Positions 16,459-24,418 of a stretch of DNA of 52,622 nucleotides are shown here, one piece after another. How positions within the stretch are numbered: position 1 is the first letter of the stretch; each line of letters begins with the position of its first letter. The position numbers were made by a program, and so were the translations under genes. The notes under the pieces are model-generated. The model did no database searches. It saw nothing but the letters and a program-made list of their open reading frames with translations, and was not told the DNA's origin. This DNA is from Vulcanimicrobiota bacterium (GTDB taxonomy: Bacteria; Vulcanimicrobiota; Vulcanimicrobiia; Vulcanimicrobiales; Vulcanimicrobiaceae): assembly GCA_003136655.1 (NCBI GenBank), contig PLFC01000107.1:21776-74397 (forward strand). The letters run 5' to 3'.

Positions 16459-17804
16459 ACTGCATCACACTTCGGGTAACGTTACCCGGACTCGCTTTGG
16501 TTTGCACGCTCGGAGCCGGATCGCCGCCGGATACGGTTCCGCGCGATCACTCGTTGACGGTGGTGGCTCCGAACGACGGGGCCGCAGCCTACAACGCGAC
16601 CTTCGGCGCCGGCAACTGGACGGCGCTTGCACCCTACGTCGACCTCTTGGTGGCCCCACGCACGGCGCAGGTGCCCGCGACGATGAAAACGGCGCGGTAC
16701 CTCGATGTGAACCTATGCTCTAATCTCACGGGACCGGGCAAGAACGACTATCCGTTTCCGGACTGCTCGGCGTGGCCCGAAGGCGCCTTCTACGCGCAAC
16801 CGGGTCATCCGGAACGGCCGCTGTCGACGAAGTCGGGCGGCATTTGGCAGCGCTTCGGCGACCCGTCGTCGCCCCAGATGCGCGCGCTCGCGCTCGCAGC
16901 AATCGATGGCGCGTTGCACGCGCACGACGACACCCTGATCTATCTGGACGACGCGACGCCGCCGGACGACTTTTACGCCGACATGTGTTGGGGCGCGCCG
17001 AGCTTCGAGAAGGGCACGGGACCCTGCGAGGGCGCGCCTGGCGGTCGCGCGAGGCCGCCCGTCGACGGCGGAGCAGCGGCCTGGGTCGCCGGAATGCGGC
17101 AACTCATCGACGCGGTGCCGCGGCCCGTCCTGCTCAACGGCGGGCTCGCGAGCGATGCGGCGCACGTGCCTTCGCCGGAGACGCGCCTCATCGCGACCGA
17201 TGCGCACGTTTGGGGTGCCGCGTGCGACGGTTGTTTCTACGGCAACTCGCCGGTTCCGAAGAACAAGTATCTCTGGTCGGGACCGGTGTTGCGCACCCGG
17301 CTCGACGGCATCATGCACGTCACCGGTGCCGGCAAGAACGTCGTGCTCGTCGACTTCGCGGTGACCGATCCCGCCGCGCGCCGGCGAGCGCTGGCCGACG
17401 TCATGCTGTTCTACGAAGCCGATCGAACCTGGTTCTGGTACGCGGCGTGCGGCGAACGCTCACACATCCAGGTGTGCCCCGAGGCGGCCTTGACGTTCTA
17501 CCGTCCGCTGCGGCCCTATCCGAAGGATGTCCGCGACGTCGCGGCCGCGGGCGGGGCGTTCGTGCGTGAGTTCGCGGCCTGCTACGACGCCGGGAAGCCG
17601 GTCGGGCCATGCGCGACGGTCGTCAATCCGGAACCCGAGCGCTCGGTCCCGCTGCCCGAGTTGCACGGGACGTACGCCCACTCGCTCCGCATCTCGGGCG
17701 ACGGCCTGTGCGCCTGCTATGGCGACACCGGCTCGCTCGACTTTGACGGGCCGGCGGCGCCGGCCACGTTGCCGGCAGCTTCGGGGTTCGTGCTCTTTCG
17801 GTAG
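16455..17804 (+). CDS. secreted protein of unknown function, possible TIM-barrel glycosidase
   Basis: 449 residues if read from GTG 16455, giving the signal-like start NCITLRVTLPGLALVCTLGAG; ATG 16398 is an in-frame alternative with a longer basic N-terminus. The mature protein has ordered strand-helix units (YVDLLVAPRT, ARYLDVNLC, TLIYLDDATPPDDFYADMCW, RPVLLNGGLAS, RLIATDAHVWG, KNVVLVDFAVTD, VMLFYEADRTWFWYA). This looks like a beta/alpha barrel with acidic residues at strand ends, as in glycoside hydrolases. About eight cysteines suggest disulfides in the cell envelope. I cannot assign a family. It lies at the start of the exopolysaccharide genes, so a glycan substrate is plausible. Confidence 0.6.
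   Translation: MNCITLRVTLPGLALVCTLGAGSPPDTVPRDHSLTVVAPNDGAAAYNATFGAGNWTALAPYVDLLVAPRTAQVPATMKTARYLDVNLCSNLTGPGKNDYPFPDCSAWPEGAFYAQPGHPERPLSTKSGGIWQRFGDPSSPQMRALALAAIDGALHAHDDTLIYLDDATPPDDFYADMCWGAPSFEKGTGPCEGAPGGRARPPVDGGAAAWVAGMRQLIDAVPRPVLLNGGLASDAAHVPSPETRLIATDAHVWGAACDGCFYGNSPVPKNKYLWSGPVLRTRLDGIMHVTGAGKNVVLVDFAVTDPAARRRALADVMLFYEADRTWFWYAACGERSHIQVCPEAALTFYRPLRPYPKDVRDVAAAGGAFVREFAACYDAGKPVGPCATVVNPEPERSVPLPELHGTYAHSLRISGDGLCACYGDTGSLDFDGPAAPATLPAASGFVLFR
16473..16488. promoter_or_regulatory. perfect 16-bp palindrome CGGGTAACGTTACCCG
   Basis: A perfect 16-base palindrome 16 bases past the GTG start of the secreted protein, just after the leader peptide. A site this long and exact is unlikely by chance and could be an operator within the early coding region. 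The gene start is itself uncertain, so it may in fact be upstream of translation. Confidence 0.4.
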
Positions 17805-17844
17805 GACGATCCAAGCGGGCACCCGGCACGGCACCGTGCTGAAA

Positions 17845-17870
17845 GTCCCATAGCTTGCGGACGCTGGGAC
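17845..17870. promoter_or_regulatory. inverted repeat GTCCCA...TGGGAC upstream of the exopolysaccharide genes
   Basis: GTCCCA and TGGGAC are separated by 14 bases, with a further GC/GC pair inside after a two-base bulge. It lies 40 bases upstream of the first glycosyltransferase start and 40 bases after the preceding stop. It could be an operator or a weak terminator; no T-tract follows. Confidence 0.35.
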
Positions 17871-17909
17871 CGTCGCGGACGCCACGCGCCCCGCGTAACC
17901 TCTGAAGTC

Positions 17910-19013
17910 GTGGCAGCCCATCCCCCGCGCGTCGTGCACTTGGTCCAGACCCTCTCCGGCGGCGGCGCGGAGACGGCCGTGCGCATGCTCTGTGCGGGCT
18001 TGCCCTCCGAAGGCATCGACGCCGGCGTCGTCTCGGTCTACGAGAGCGGGCTCGACGAAGGCGCCCAGGCCGGCCTGGGCGTGCCTCTGGTCGACCTAGG
18101 GCGGCGCCGACGCGGCGATTACGCGTATTTCCCCGAACTCGTGAGCACGCTGCGTCGCCTGCGGCCCGACATCGTGCACGCGCACCTGCACACCGGCCAG
18201 TATCCCGGGCGCATCGCGGCCCTGCTCGCGGGCGTGCCCTCGATCGTGCTGACCATTCACGGACGCGAACCGGGCGGGCCGGTGCGCTGGGCGCTCGACC
18301 GCGTGTTGCACGCCCGCACGGCGCGCTTCATCGTCTTTACGGAGACGCAACGCCGCCGCTTCGCGCGCGAGCAGCGCGTGCCGCTCGAACGCATCGCGAT
18401 CATTCCCAACGGCGCACGCCCGCAGCCGGCAACGGCGTCGCGCGCCGAGTTGCGCCGGGCGCTCGGCCTGCCGGACGATGCGTTCGCGATCTATGCGATC
18501 GGCCGCTTCTCGGAGGAGAAGAATCACGCCGCGCTGCTCGATGGCTTCGCCGCGGCCGGCGCGCAGGCTCCCGACCTGCATCTCGTGTTGGCCGGAACGG
18601 GACCGCTCGACGCTCTCTTGAAGGCGCGCGCGAACGAACTCGGGCTCGACGGACGCGTTCGATTTCTCGGCTATCGCAGCGATGCGACGCAACTCGTGGA
18701 GGCGATGGATCTCTTCGCCTTGACCTCGTTTCGCGAGGGCATGCCGCTCGCGCTCGGCGAGGCCATGTCCGGCGGCCTCGCGCCGCTGGTGACGCCGTGG
18801 CGCGATCACAACGACTTCGTGCGCGAGGGTGAGAACGGCTACGTAACGGCCGGCTTCAGCGCGGACGACGTTGCGGCTGCGCTCGTCCGCGCGCGCGGCG
18901 ACGCTTCGCGCCCGCTGATTGCGGCGCGCGCTCGCGAAACGGCGCGCGCGCTGTTCGATTCGACCGCGATGATCGCGGCGCACGCCGCCCTCTACCGGGA
19001 GTTGACCGCGTGA
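17910..19013 (+). CDS. glycosyltransferase, GT4 family
   Basis: 367 residues from GTG 17910. The N-terminal Rossmann domain opens VVHLVQTLSGGGAETAVRML, the glycine-rich acceptor loop of GT-B GT4 enzymes, and LRRLRPDIVHAHLHTGQYPGRIAAL is the usual second motif. The C-terminal donor domain has AIYAIGRFSEEKNHAALLDGF and the retaining-enzyme EX7E motif in REGMPLALGEAM. It is cytoplasmic, transferring a sugar to a lipid-linked acceptor. First gene of a long plus-strand run; the next glycosyltransferase overlaps it by four bases. Confidence 0.9.
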   Translation: MAAHPPRVVHLVQTLSGGGAETAVRMLCAGLPSEGIDAGVVSVYESGLDEGAQAGLGVPLVDLGRRRRGDYAYFPELVSTLRRLRPDIVHAHLHTGQYPGRIAALLAGVPSIVLTIHGREPGGPVRWALDRVLHARTARFIVFTETQRRRFAREQRVPLERIAIIPNGARPQPATASRAELRRALGLPDDAFAIYAIGRFSEEKNHAALLDGFAAAGAQAPDLHLVLAGTGPLDALLKARANELGLDGRVRFLGYRSDATQLVEAMDLFALTSFREGMPLALGEAMSGGLAPLVTPWRDHNDFVREGENGYVTAGFSADDVAAALVRARGDASRPLIAARARETARALFDSTAMIAAHAALYRELTA

Positions 19014-20230
19014 AGATGGCGTACGTCACCTCGCTCTTCCCATTTGCGCCCGAAGAGCAATTCTTCGAGCCCGAAATCCGCGCGCTGGCCCGCGAGGTGG
19101 ACGTGATCGTCGTGCCGGTCCGTCCGCCCTCGGCCGTTTCCGCGTATCCCGCGCTCGGCGTCGAGGCTCTCCACCTGCCGTTGTTCTCCGCGCGAGTCGC
19201 CGCGCTCGCCTTGCGCGAGTTCTTACGGGCGCCCGCAAAGGCGTTGCGCGTGCTGGGCGACGTCCTGTTCGGCGCGAGTTCGCGGCGTTCGCGCGTGGTG
19301 AACCTGATGACGCTGCCTAAGGCGCTGGCGGTCGCGGCCGAAGTGCGCCGGCTCGGCGTCGATCACGTGCACGCGGCGTGGCTCACCACGCCCGCAACCT
19401 TGGCCTACGTCGTGTCCCAACTGACCGGCGTGGAGTACAGCATCAGCGCGCATTCGCACGACATCTTCGCGCGTAATCTCGTCGCCGAGAAAGTGCGCTC
19501 CGCTCGCTTCACGCGCGTGATCTCCGAACGCAATTGCCGGCGCATGCGCCGGGAACTCCCGCCGGAACTGGCTGCGCGCTGCGTCGTCGGCCATCTCGGG
19601 GTCGAGTTGCCGGAGACGACGGCGCAGGCGCCGGAGCGCGCCTCGCGGATCGTGTGCATCGCGCGTTTGCATCCGGTCAAGGGCCACATCTATCTTTTCG
19701 AAGCCCTGCGCACGTTGCGCGAGCGCGGCTATGCGTTCAGTTGCGACTTGGCCGGCGACGGCGACTTGCGCGAGGAACTCACCGCGCTCGCGGAGCGCCT
19801 CGGCATCGCCGACCGGCTGCGCTTCTTGGGCAACGTGCCGCACGAGCAACTGACCGCTGCGCTCGCCGCGGGCGCGTACGATCTGGCGGTTTTGGCCAGC
19901 ACCGAGCGTCCCGGCGAACGCGAAGGCATCCCGGTCGCACTGATGGAGGCGATGGCCGCGGGCCTGCCCATCGTGGCGACGCGGACGGGCAGCCTCGACG
20001 AACTGGTGGTCCCGGGCACGGGCGAACTGGTCTCGCAACGCGATGCTGGCGCTTTGGCCGCCGGTCTCGAGCGCTACCTGGGCGATCCGGCCGAGCGGCG
20101 GGCCGCAGGGAACCGCGGGCGCGATTTCGTGCGGGCCGAGTTCGCCGTCGGCGAGACGACGAAGCGCCTCCTTCGCTTGGCCGGATACGCTCCGCCGGTC
20201 CCGGCCGTGGTCCCGGAGCCCGCGCGTTGA
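19010..20230 (+). CDS. glycosyltransferase, GT4 family
   Basis: 406 residues starting at GTG 19010 (GTGA overlap with the previous stop; ATG 19016 is an alternative). KMAYVTSLFPFAPEEQFFEPEI at the N-terminus and LGVDHVHAAWLTTPATLAYV resemble colanic-acid-type GT4 enzymes. SRIVCIARLHPVKGHIYLFEAL opens the donor domain, and the EX7E motif is in REGIPVALMEAM followed by GLPIVATRTGSLDEL. Coupled expression with the preceding GT4 implies successive additions to the same repeat unit. Confidence 0.9.
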   Translation: MKMAYVTSLFPFAPEEQFFEPEIRALAREVDVIVVPVRPPSAVSAYPALGVEALHLPLFSARVAALALREFLRAPAKALRVLGDVLFGASSRRSRVVNLMTLPKALAVAAEVRRLGVDHVHAAWLTTPATLAYVVSQLTGVEYSISAHSHDIFARNLVAEKVRSARFTRVISERNCRRMRRELPPELAARCVVGHLGVELPETTAQAPERASRIVCIARLHPVKGHIYLFEALRTLRERGYAFSCDLAGDGDLREELTALAERLGIADRLRFLGNVPHEQLTAALAAGAYDLAVLASTERPGEREGIPVALMEAMAAGLPIVATRTGSLDELVVPGTGELVSQRDAGALAAGLERYLGDPAERRAAGNRGRDFVRAEFAVGETTKRLLRLAGYAPPVPAVVPEPAR

Positions 20231-20307
20231 ACCGGGACCTTGGACCTAGCCCGCGGGACGTTCCGGGTCTTCGGTTGGCCATGCGTTTCGACGTATGCTT
20301 GACGGCG

Positions 20308-21222
20308 ATGAAGGCGATTTTGACCGGCCGCGCGTTTTTGGCGGCAGTGCTCGCGGCGCTGTTCTGTCTCCCGGCCGCAAGCGCTCGCGCAGCCACGGTG
20401 CCGGGCGACTACCTGATCCGCGTCGGCGATACGCTCAGCGTGACCGTGTACAACGAAGCATCGTTGACCCAACCCGCCTTGCGCGTATTGCCGGGCGGCA
20501 CGATCGGCATGCCGCTCGCGGGTGAAGTGAAGGTCGCGGGACTCACCACCAGCGCCGCCTCCGTCGCGGTCGTCAAGGCGCTGGGCAAATACCTTCGCGA
20601 TCCCAGCGTGACCGTCGCGGTCGCGCAAGTGGGTCCGGTCGACGTGCTGGTGCTGGGCAACGTCAAACTGCCCGGCAAGTATTCGCTGCAGCCCGAGAGC
20701 CGCCTGACCGATGCGATCGCGGCGGCCGGCGGCCTCGGACCGACCGACGGCGACCTGCCTAACGCCCGCCTGCAGAGCCCGGGCGGCACCGTCAAAGAAG
20801 TTTCGCTGCAAGGTCTGCTGCACGAAGGCAACGTCAGCCTGAACCTGCCGGTGGAAAACGAGATGACCGTGTACGTGCCCTCGCCGCTGACGCTCAACGT
20901 GCAGATCTTCGGCGCGGTCGACCATCCCGGCGACGTGCTGCTGCATCAAGGCGATCGCGTGCTCGCCGCCATCGCGCGCGCCGGCACGAATCCCGGACTC
21001 AATCCGGACCTCAATCGCGTGGTCGTGCGCCGCACCGGCCCCGACGGTAAGTCGATCGTGCAGACCGTCAACATCTACGAGATCGTCAAGAGCGAAGACG
21101 TCGGTAAGGACATCGAATTGCAGAAGGGCGACGTGGTCTACGTGCCCCAGGCGAGCAAACACATCAACGGAGCCGATCTCCTGGGCACGATCCTCGGCAT
21201 CGGCCGTCTGTTGGTGCCGTAG
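20308..21222 (+). CDS. polysaccharide export protein (Wza-like; Poly_export and SLBB domains)
   Basis: 304 residues from ATG 20308 (ATG 20281 is in frame but would lengthen the leader). A Sec signal, FLAAVLAALFCLPAASARA, precedes PGDYLIRVGDTLSVTVYNEASL, the polysaccharide-export domain. LVLGNVKLPGKYSLQPESRL and VQIFGAVDHPGDVLLHQGDRV start the first and second SLBB ligand-binding domains. There is no lipobox Cys and no C-terminal amphipathic helix long enough for an outer-membrane ring, so it may be a periplasmic or shortened export component. It is followed three bases later by the chain-length/kinase gene, the standard pairing. Confidence 0.9.
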   Translation: MKAILTGRAFLAAVLAALFCLPAASARAATVPGDYLIRVGDTLSVTVYNEASLTQPALRVLPGGTIGMPLAGEVKVAGLTTSAASVAVVKALGKYLRDPSVTVAVAQVGPVDVLVLGNVKLPGKYSLQPESRLTDAIAAAGGLGPTDGDLPNARLQSPGGTVKEVSLQGLLHEGNVSLNLPVENEMTVYVPSPLTLNVQIFGAVDHPGDVLLHQGDRVLAAIARAGTNPGLNPDLNRVVVRRTGPDGKSIVQTVNIYEIVKSEDVGKDIELQKGDVVYVPQASKHINGADLLGTILGIGRLLVP

Positions 21223-21225
21223 CCG

Positions 21226-23397
21226 ATGCTCGATCGATACCAACGCGGCTTCGCGCGTCCACCCGCCACCGCTGCGCCGCCGCCTTCGCTCGGCGTGCCG
21301 CCCGACGAGCCGCGCGACGTCGACTTCGGCCGCGTCTGGGCGACGCTGGTGCGCCGCCGCAAGCTCATGCTCGCCGTCTTCGGCGGTTTTCTCGGCGCGG
21401 TCATCGTGTTCACGCTCCTGCAGCACAAGCAGTACACCACCGAAGTAAAATTGATCGCCGGATTTGGCGGGAGTTCGGACCAGTCGGGAAGCACCGGCGA
21501 CTCGAGCGCACTGCCGATCCTCAACGCGCTGCTGGCTTCCGGAGGCGGCAAGACGCCCGAAACCTACGCCGAGTTGCTGCAGCAATCGCCGGTGGCGCAG
21601 GACGTCATCGACCGCCTGAAGTTGCACGCTTCCGTCGGATCGCTGCTGAGCCACGTGATCGTGCGTCCGGTGACCGATACCTCGATCCTGAGCCTCAAGG
21701 TCGCCTGGACCGATCCGCAGCTCTCCGCACAGATCGCGAACACGTACGCGGGCGTCTTCGTCGAACGCGAGCGTCATTTGGTTTCTCAGCAAGCTGAGAC
21801 GGCCATTGGTTTCTTGGATCAGCAGTTGCCCGAAGCTCAGCACCGCATGCAGGCGACGCAATCGGCGCTTGCGGCCTATCAGGTGCGCACGGGCATCGCC
21901 GATTTGCCTTCGCAGACCAAGTCCGACATCGACAGCCTGGCGGCGCTCGAGGCGAAAGAGCAGCAGGCCCAACTCGAAGCCGATCAAGCCGAAGCGCAGC
22001 TCGGCGTCGTTCGCGGGCAGTTGGCCTCAACGCCCGCGACCATCACCGGCCAAGAGAACGTGAGCGCCAATCCGGTCCGCGCCCAGATCGAGCAACAGGT
22101 CGCGACGCTGCAAGGTCAACTCGACTCGGCGCGCCACCAGTATACCGACGCGCATCCCACCGTCATCAACCTGCGCAACCAACTCGCTGCCGCTCAACGC
22201 GAGCTCAAGGGACAGCCCGCCCAGGTCGGGGCCGGTTCGTCGACGATTCCGAACCCCACGTACGAAGCGCTCGAGCAACAGGTCAGCACGCTGGAGTCGA
22301 CGGCCTCGGGCGCAACGGCGCAAGTGGCCACGCTGCGCCAGCAGCGCGATGCGCTCCGCCCGCGACTGGACAAGCTGCCCGATCAGGCGCGCCGCATCGG
22401 CGACCTGGAGCGTGAGTCGAAGACTGCCGAAGCCGTCTACGACGCGCTCTCGCGCAAGTATCAGGAAGCGATCATCGCGCGCACCACCGCGCTCTCGGAC
22501 GTGACCATCACGCAAGCCGCCGACCCGAACGTGGCTTCGGTCTCGCCGAACCTTTCGGTCAACGTCGTGCTGGGCGCGATCGTCGGACTCTTCCTCGCAC
22601 TCATGGCCGCGCTCGGCGCCGATTTCCTCGACAGCCGCTTTCGCACGGAGGACGACGTGCGCGACCGCTTGGGCTTGCCCGTGCTCGCAACCGTCCCGCA
22701 GATCGACGCGACGGATTGGCGCGTGAATCAGTGGGTGAAGCCGCTCTCGGTTGAAGCCTTCTATCAACTCGTTGCGGCACTGCGCTATTCGTCCGACAAA
22801 CCGTCGCGTTCGATCGCCTTCGTGAGCCCCGAACAGGGTGACGGCAAGTCGACCGTTGCGGTGAACACCGCGATCAGCATGGGCTTGATGCGCGGCCGCG
22901 TGCTGATCGTCGATGCGGATCTACGCCGCCCGGCGGTACACGAGAAGCTCAACGTCTCCAACGAGCGCGGCCTCTCCGACGTGCTCGTGGGCATGGCGCG
23001 GTTCGAAGAGGCCGTGCAGGGCACGCGGCACCAGAACGTGTGGGTTTTGACCGCGGGTAAACCCGCGCCGAACCCGGTGGGTCTGTTGCAGGGCGAAGGC
23101 TTCCGGCGCGTGCTCACCAAGGCCGCGGAGCGCTTCGACGCGATCATCATCGATACGCCGGCGCTGCGCTCGATCGTCGACGGTGCCGTGCTGGCACGCC
23201 AGGCCGACGGAGCCGTGATGGTCATCTCGGCACAACATTCCGACGCGCGTTCGGTGCAGACCGCGCTCTCCAAGCTCTTCGCACTGGGACCCGTCAATCT
23301 GCTCGGCGCGGTGCTCAACGGCGCCAAGCCCGACAGCCGGTCGATCTATCACGGCCGCACCACGGACGCACAACCCGTCGAACTGTCGGGAGCATAG
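21226..23397 (+). CDS. Wzc-like chain-length co-polymerase with BY-kinase domain
   Basis: 723 residues. A proline-rich start leads to a Wzz domain: TM1 KLMLAVFGGFLGAVIVFTLL (about 45-64), a coiled-coil-rich periplasmic part (residues 180-400, many Gln/Ala heptads such as EAKEQQAQLEADQAEAQLG), and TM2 NVVLGAIVGLFLALMAALGA at about 445. The cytoplasmic bacterial tyrosine kinase domain has Walker A SPEQGDGKST, Walker A' VLIVDADLRRP and Walker B AIIIDTPAL. It governs polymer length and export with the Wza-like neighbour. The C-terminus ends SIYHGRTTDAQPVELSGA with a single Tyr: the usual autophosphorylated tyrosine cluster is missing. Confidence 0.92.
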   Translation: MLDRYQRGFARPPATAAPPPSLGVPPDEPRDVDFGRVWATLVRRRKLMLAVFGGFLGAVIVFTLLQHKQYTTEVKLIAGFGGSSDQSGSTGDSSALPILNALLASGGGKTPETYAELLQQSPVAQDVIDRLKLHASVGSLLSHVIVRPVTDTSILSLKVAWTDPQLSAQIANTYAGVFVERERHLVSQQAETAIGFLDQQLPEAQHRMQATQSALAAYQVRTGIADLPSQTKSDIDSLAALEAKEQQAQLEADQAEAQLGVVRGQLASTPATITGQENVSANPVRAQIEQQVATLQGQLDSARHQYTDAHPTVINLRNQLAAAQRELKGQPAQVGAGSSTIPNPTYEALEQQVSTLESTASGATAQVATLRQQRDALRPRLDKLPDQARRIGDLERESKTAEAVYDALSRKYQEAIIARTTALSDVTITQAADPNVASVSPNLSVNVVLGAIVGLFLALMAALGADFLDSRFRTEDDVRDRLGLPVLATVPQIDATDWRVNQWVKPLSVEAFYQLVAALRYSSDKPSRSIAFVSPEQGDGKSTVAVNTAISMGLMRGRVLIVDADLRRPAVHEKLNVSNERGLSDVLVGMARFEEAVQGTRHQNVWVLTAGKPAPNPVGLLQGEGFRRVLTKAAERFDAIIIDTPALRSIVDGAVLARQADGAVMVISAQHSDARSVQTALSKLFALGPVNLLGAVLNGAKPDSRSIYHGRTTDAQPVELSGA

Positions 23398-23403
23398 AGT
23401 CCG

Positions 23404-24048
23404 GTGACCGTGCTGCTCCGGAAGCGGACCATCCGCGTCTTCCTGGTTCAACCGCGCGTGCTCGCCGCCGAAGCGCTAGCCATGTTGCTCGAGCGCGACC
23501 CGCAGATCCGCGTGATCGGCCGCTCCGACGCACCGGGTTCGGCCGAACTCGGGCGGCTGCGGCCGGACCTGATCTTCATCGACGCCGACGAACTCGAAGT
23601 CGACATCGAAGCGGCACTGTCCGCTTGCGAAAAAGTATCGCCGCAGAGCCGGATTTGCGTGGTCTCGGCGCAACACCGGCCCGGCGCGATGCAACGCGCG
23701 CTCGCGGCCAAGGCCGACGCCTACGTCGCCAAAGACACCTCGCCCGCGGCGTTCATCGAACTGGTTCATCTGGTGGCCAACGGCGACTCGTACGCCGACC
23801 CGCGCATCGCCGGTTCCATGCTACGTCGCCGCGCAGCGCGTCCGCCGGAACCGAGCGAACTTTCCTCGCGCGAGCACGAGATCGCGCGACTCATCGCCGA
23901 CGGGCTCTCCAACCGCGACATCGGCAAGCGCCTGACGCTCTCCGAGAAGACCGTCAAGAACCACGTCAGCCACATTCTGGCCAAGTTGAAGGTCAATGCC
24001 CGCTCCGGTGTCGCGGTCTACGCCGTGCGTCACGGTTTGGTCCGCTGA
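23404..24048 (+). CDS. LuxR/NarL-type response regulator with degenerate receiver
   Basis: 214 residues from GTG 23404, six bases after the kinase gene. The receiver-like domain (about 9-125) keeps an Asp in LIFIDADELEVD and Lys in AYVAKDTSP, but has Gln-Pro (VFLVQPRV) where the Mg-binding Asp pair should be. Classical phosphorylation is therefore doubtful. The GerE helix-turn-helix follows: LSSREHEIARLIADGLSNRD and LSEKTVKNHVSHILAKLKVNARSG. It resembles the regulator at 15487 closely in its second half (MQRAL, SPAAF, SYADPRIAGSMLRRR). Position inside the exopolysaccharide operon suggests it controls these genes. Confidence 0.88.
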   Translation: MTVLLRKRTIRVFLVQPRVLAAEALAMLLERDPQIRVIGRSDAPGSAELGRLRPDLIFIDADELEVDIEAALSACEKVSPQSRICVVSAQHRPGAMQRALAAKADAYVAKDTSPAAFIELVHLVANGDSYADPRIAGSMLRRRAARPPEPSELSSREHEIARLIADGLSNRDIGKRLTLSEKTVKNHVSHILAKLKVNARSGVAVYAVRHGLVR

Positions 24049-24061
24049 TGCGGGGGCATTG

Positions 24062-24418
24062 ATGCGCACGTATGTCATCGAACCGCAGCGCATCTTCACC
24101 GACTTCCTCTTGCGTTGCCTCGACGGCGCCGGATTGCAAGTGGTGGCGACGAGCCAAGTGATCGACGGTAAGGATATCGCGGCGCACGCGCCCGCAGCCG
24201 TTTTCGTCGATGTCGACTTCTTCGAGCGCGGTGGTCCCAATGCGCTCTGCCGCATTCGCCAGGCCACGCCCGACGCCGCGCTGATCGCGTATTCCGCGTC
24301 CGAAGATCCTTCGTACGCGGCCTCGTGCTACGTCTCGGGCGCGAGCGCCGTCATCTCGAAGCGGGCCGGCGAAGAACACCTCATATCGGACCTGCGCCGA
24401 GCGCTTTCGGTCATCTGA
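24062..24418 (+). CDS. stand-alone receiver-like protein
   Basis: 118 residues from ATG 24062. A single receiver fold with no output domain: TYVIEPQRIFTDFLLRCL (Glu-Pro in place of the acidic pair), AAVFVDVDFF with the candidate phospho-Asp, ALIAYSASEDPSYAASCYVSGASAVISK with the Ser/Thr switch and Lys positions. It is probably derived from the adjacent LuxR-type regulator by loss of the helix-turn-helix; it could act as a phosphate sink or as an antagonist by dimerising with it. The stop overlaps the next start by one base. Confidence 0.8.
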   Translation: MRTYVIEPQRIFTDFLLRCLDGAGLQVVATSQVIDGKDIAAHAPAAVFVDVDFFERGGPNALCRIRQATPDAALIAYSASEDPSYAASCYVSGASAVISKRAGEEHLISDLRRALSVI

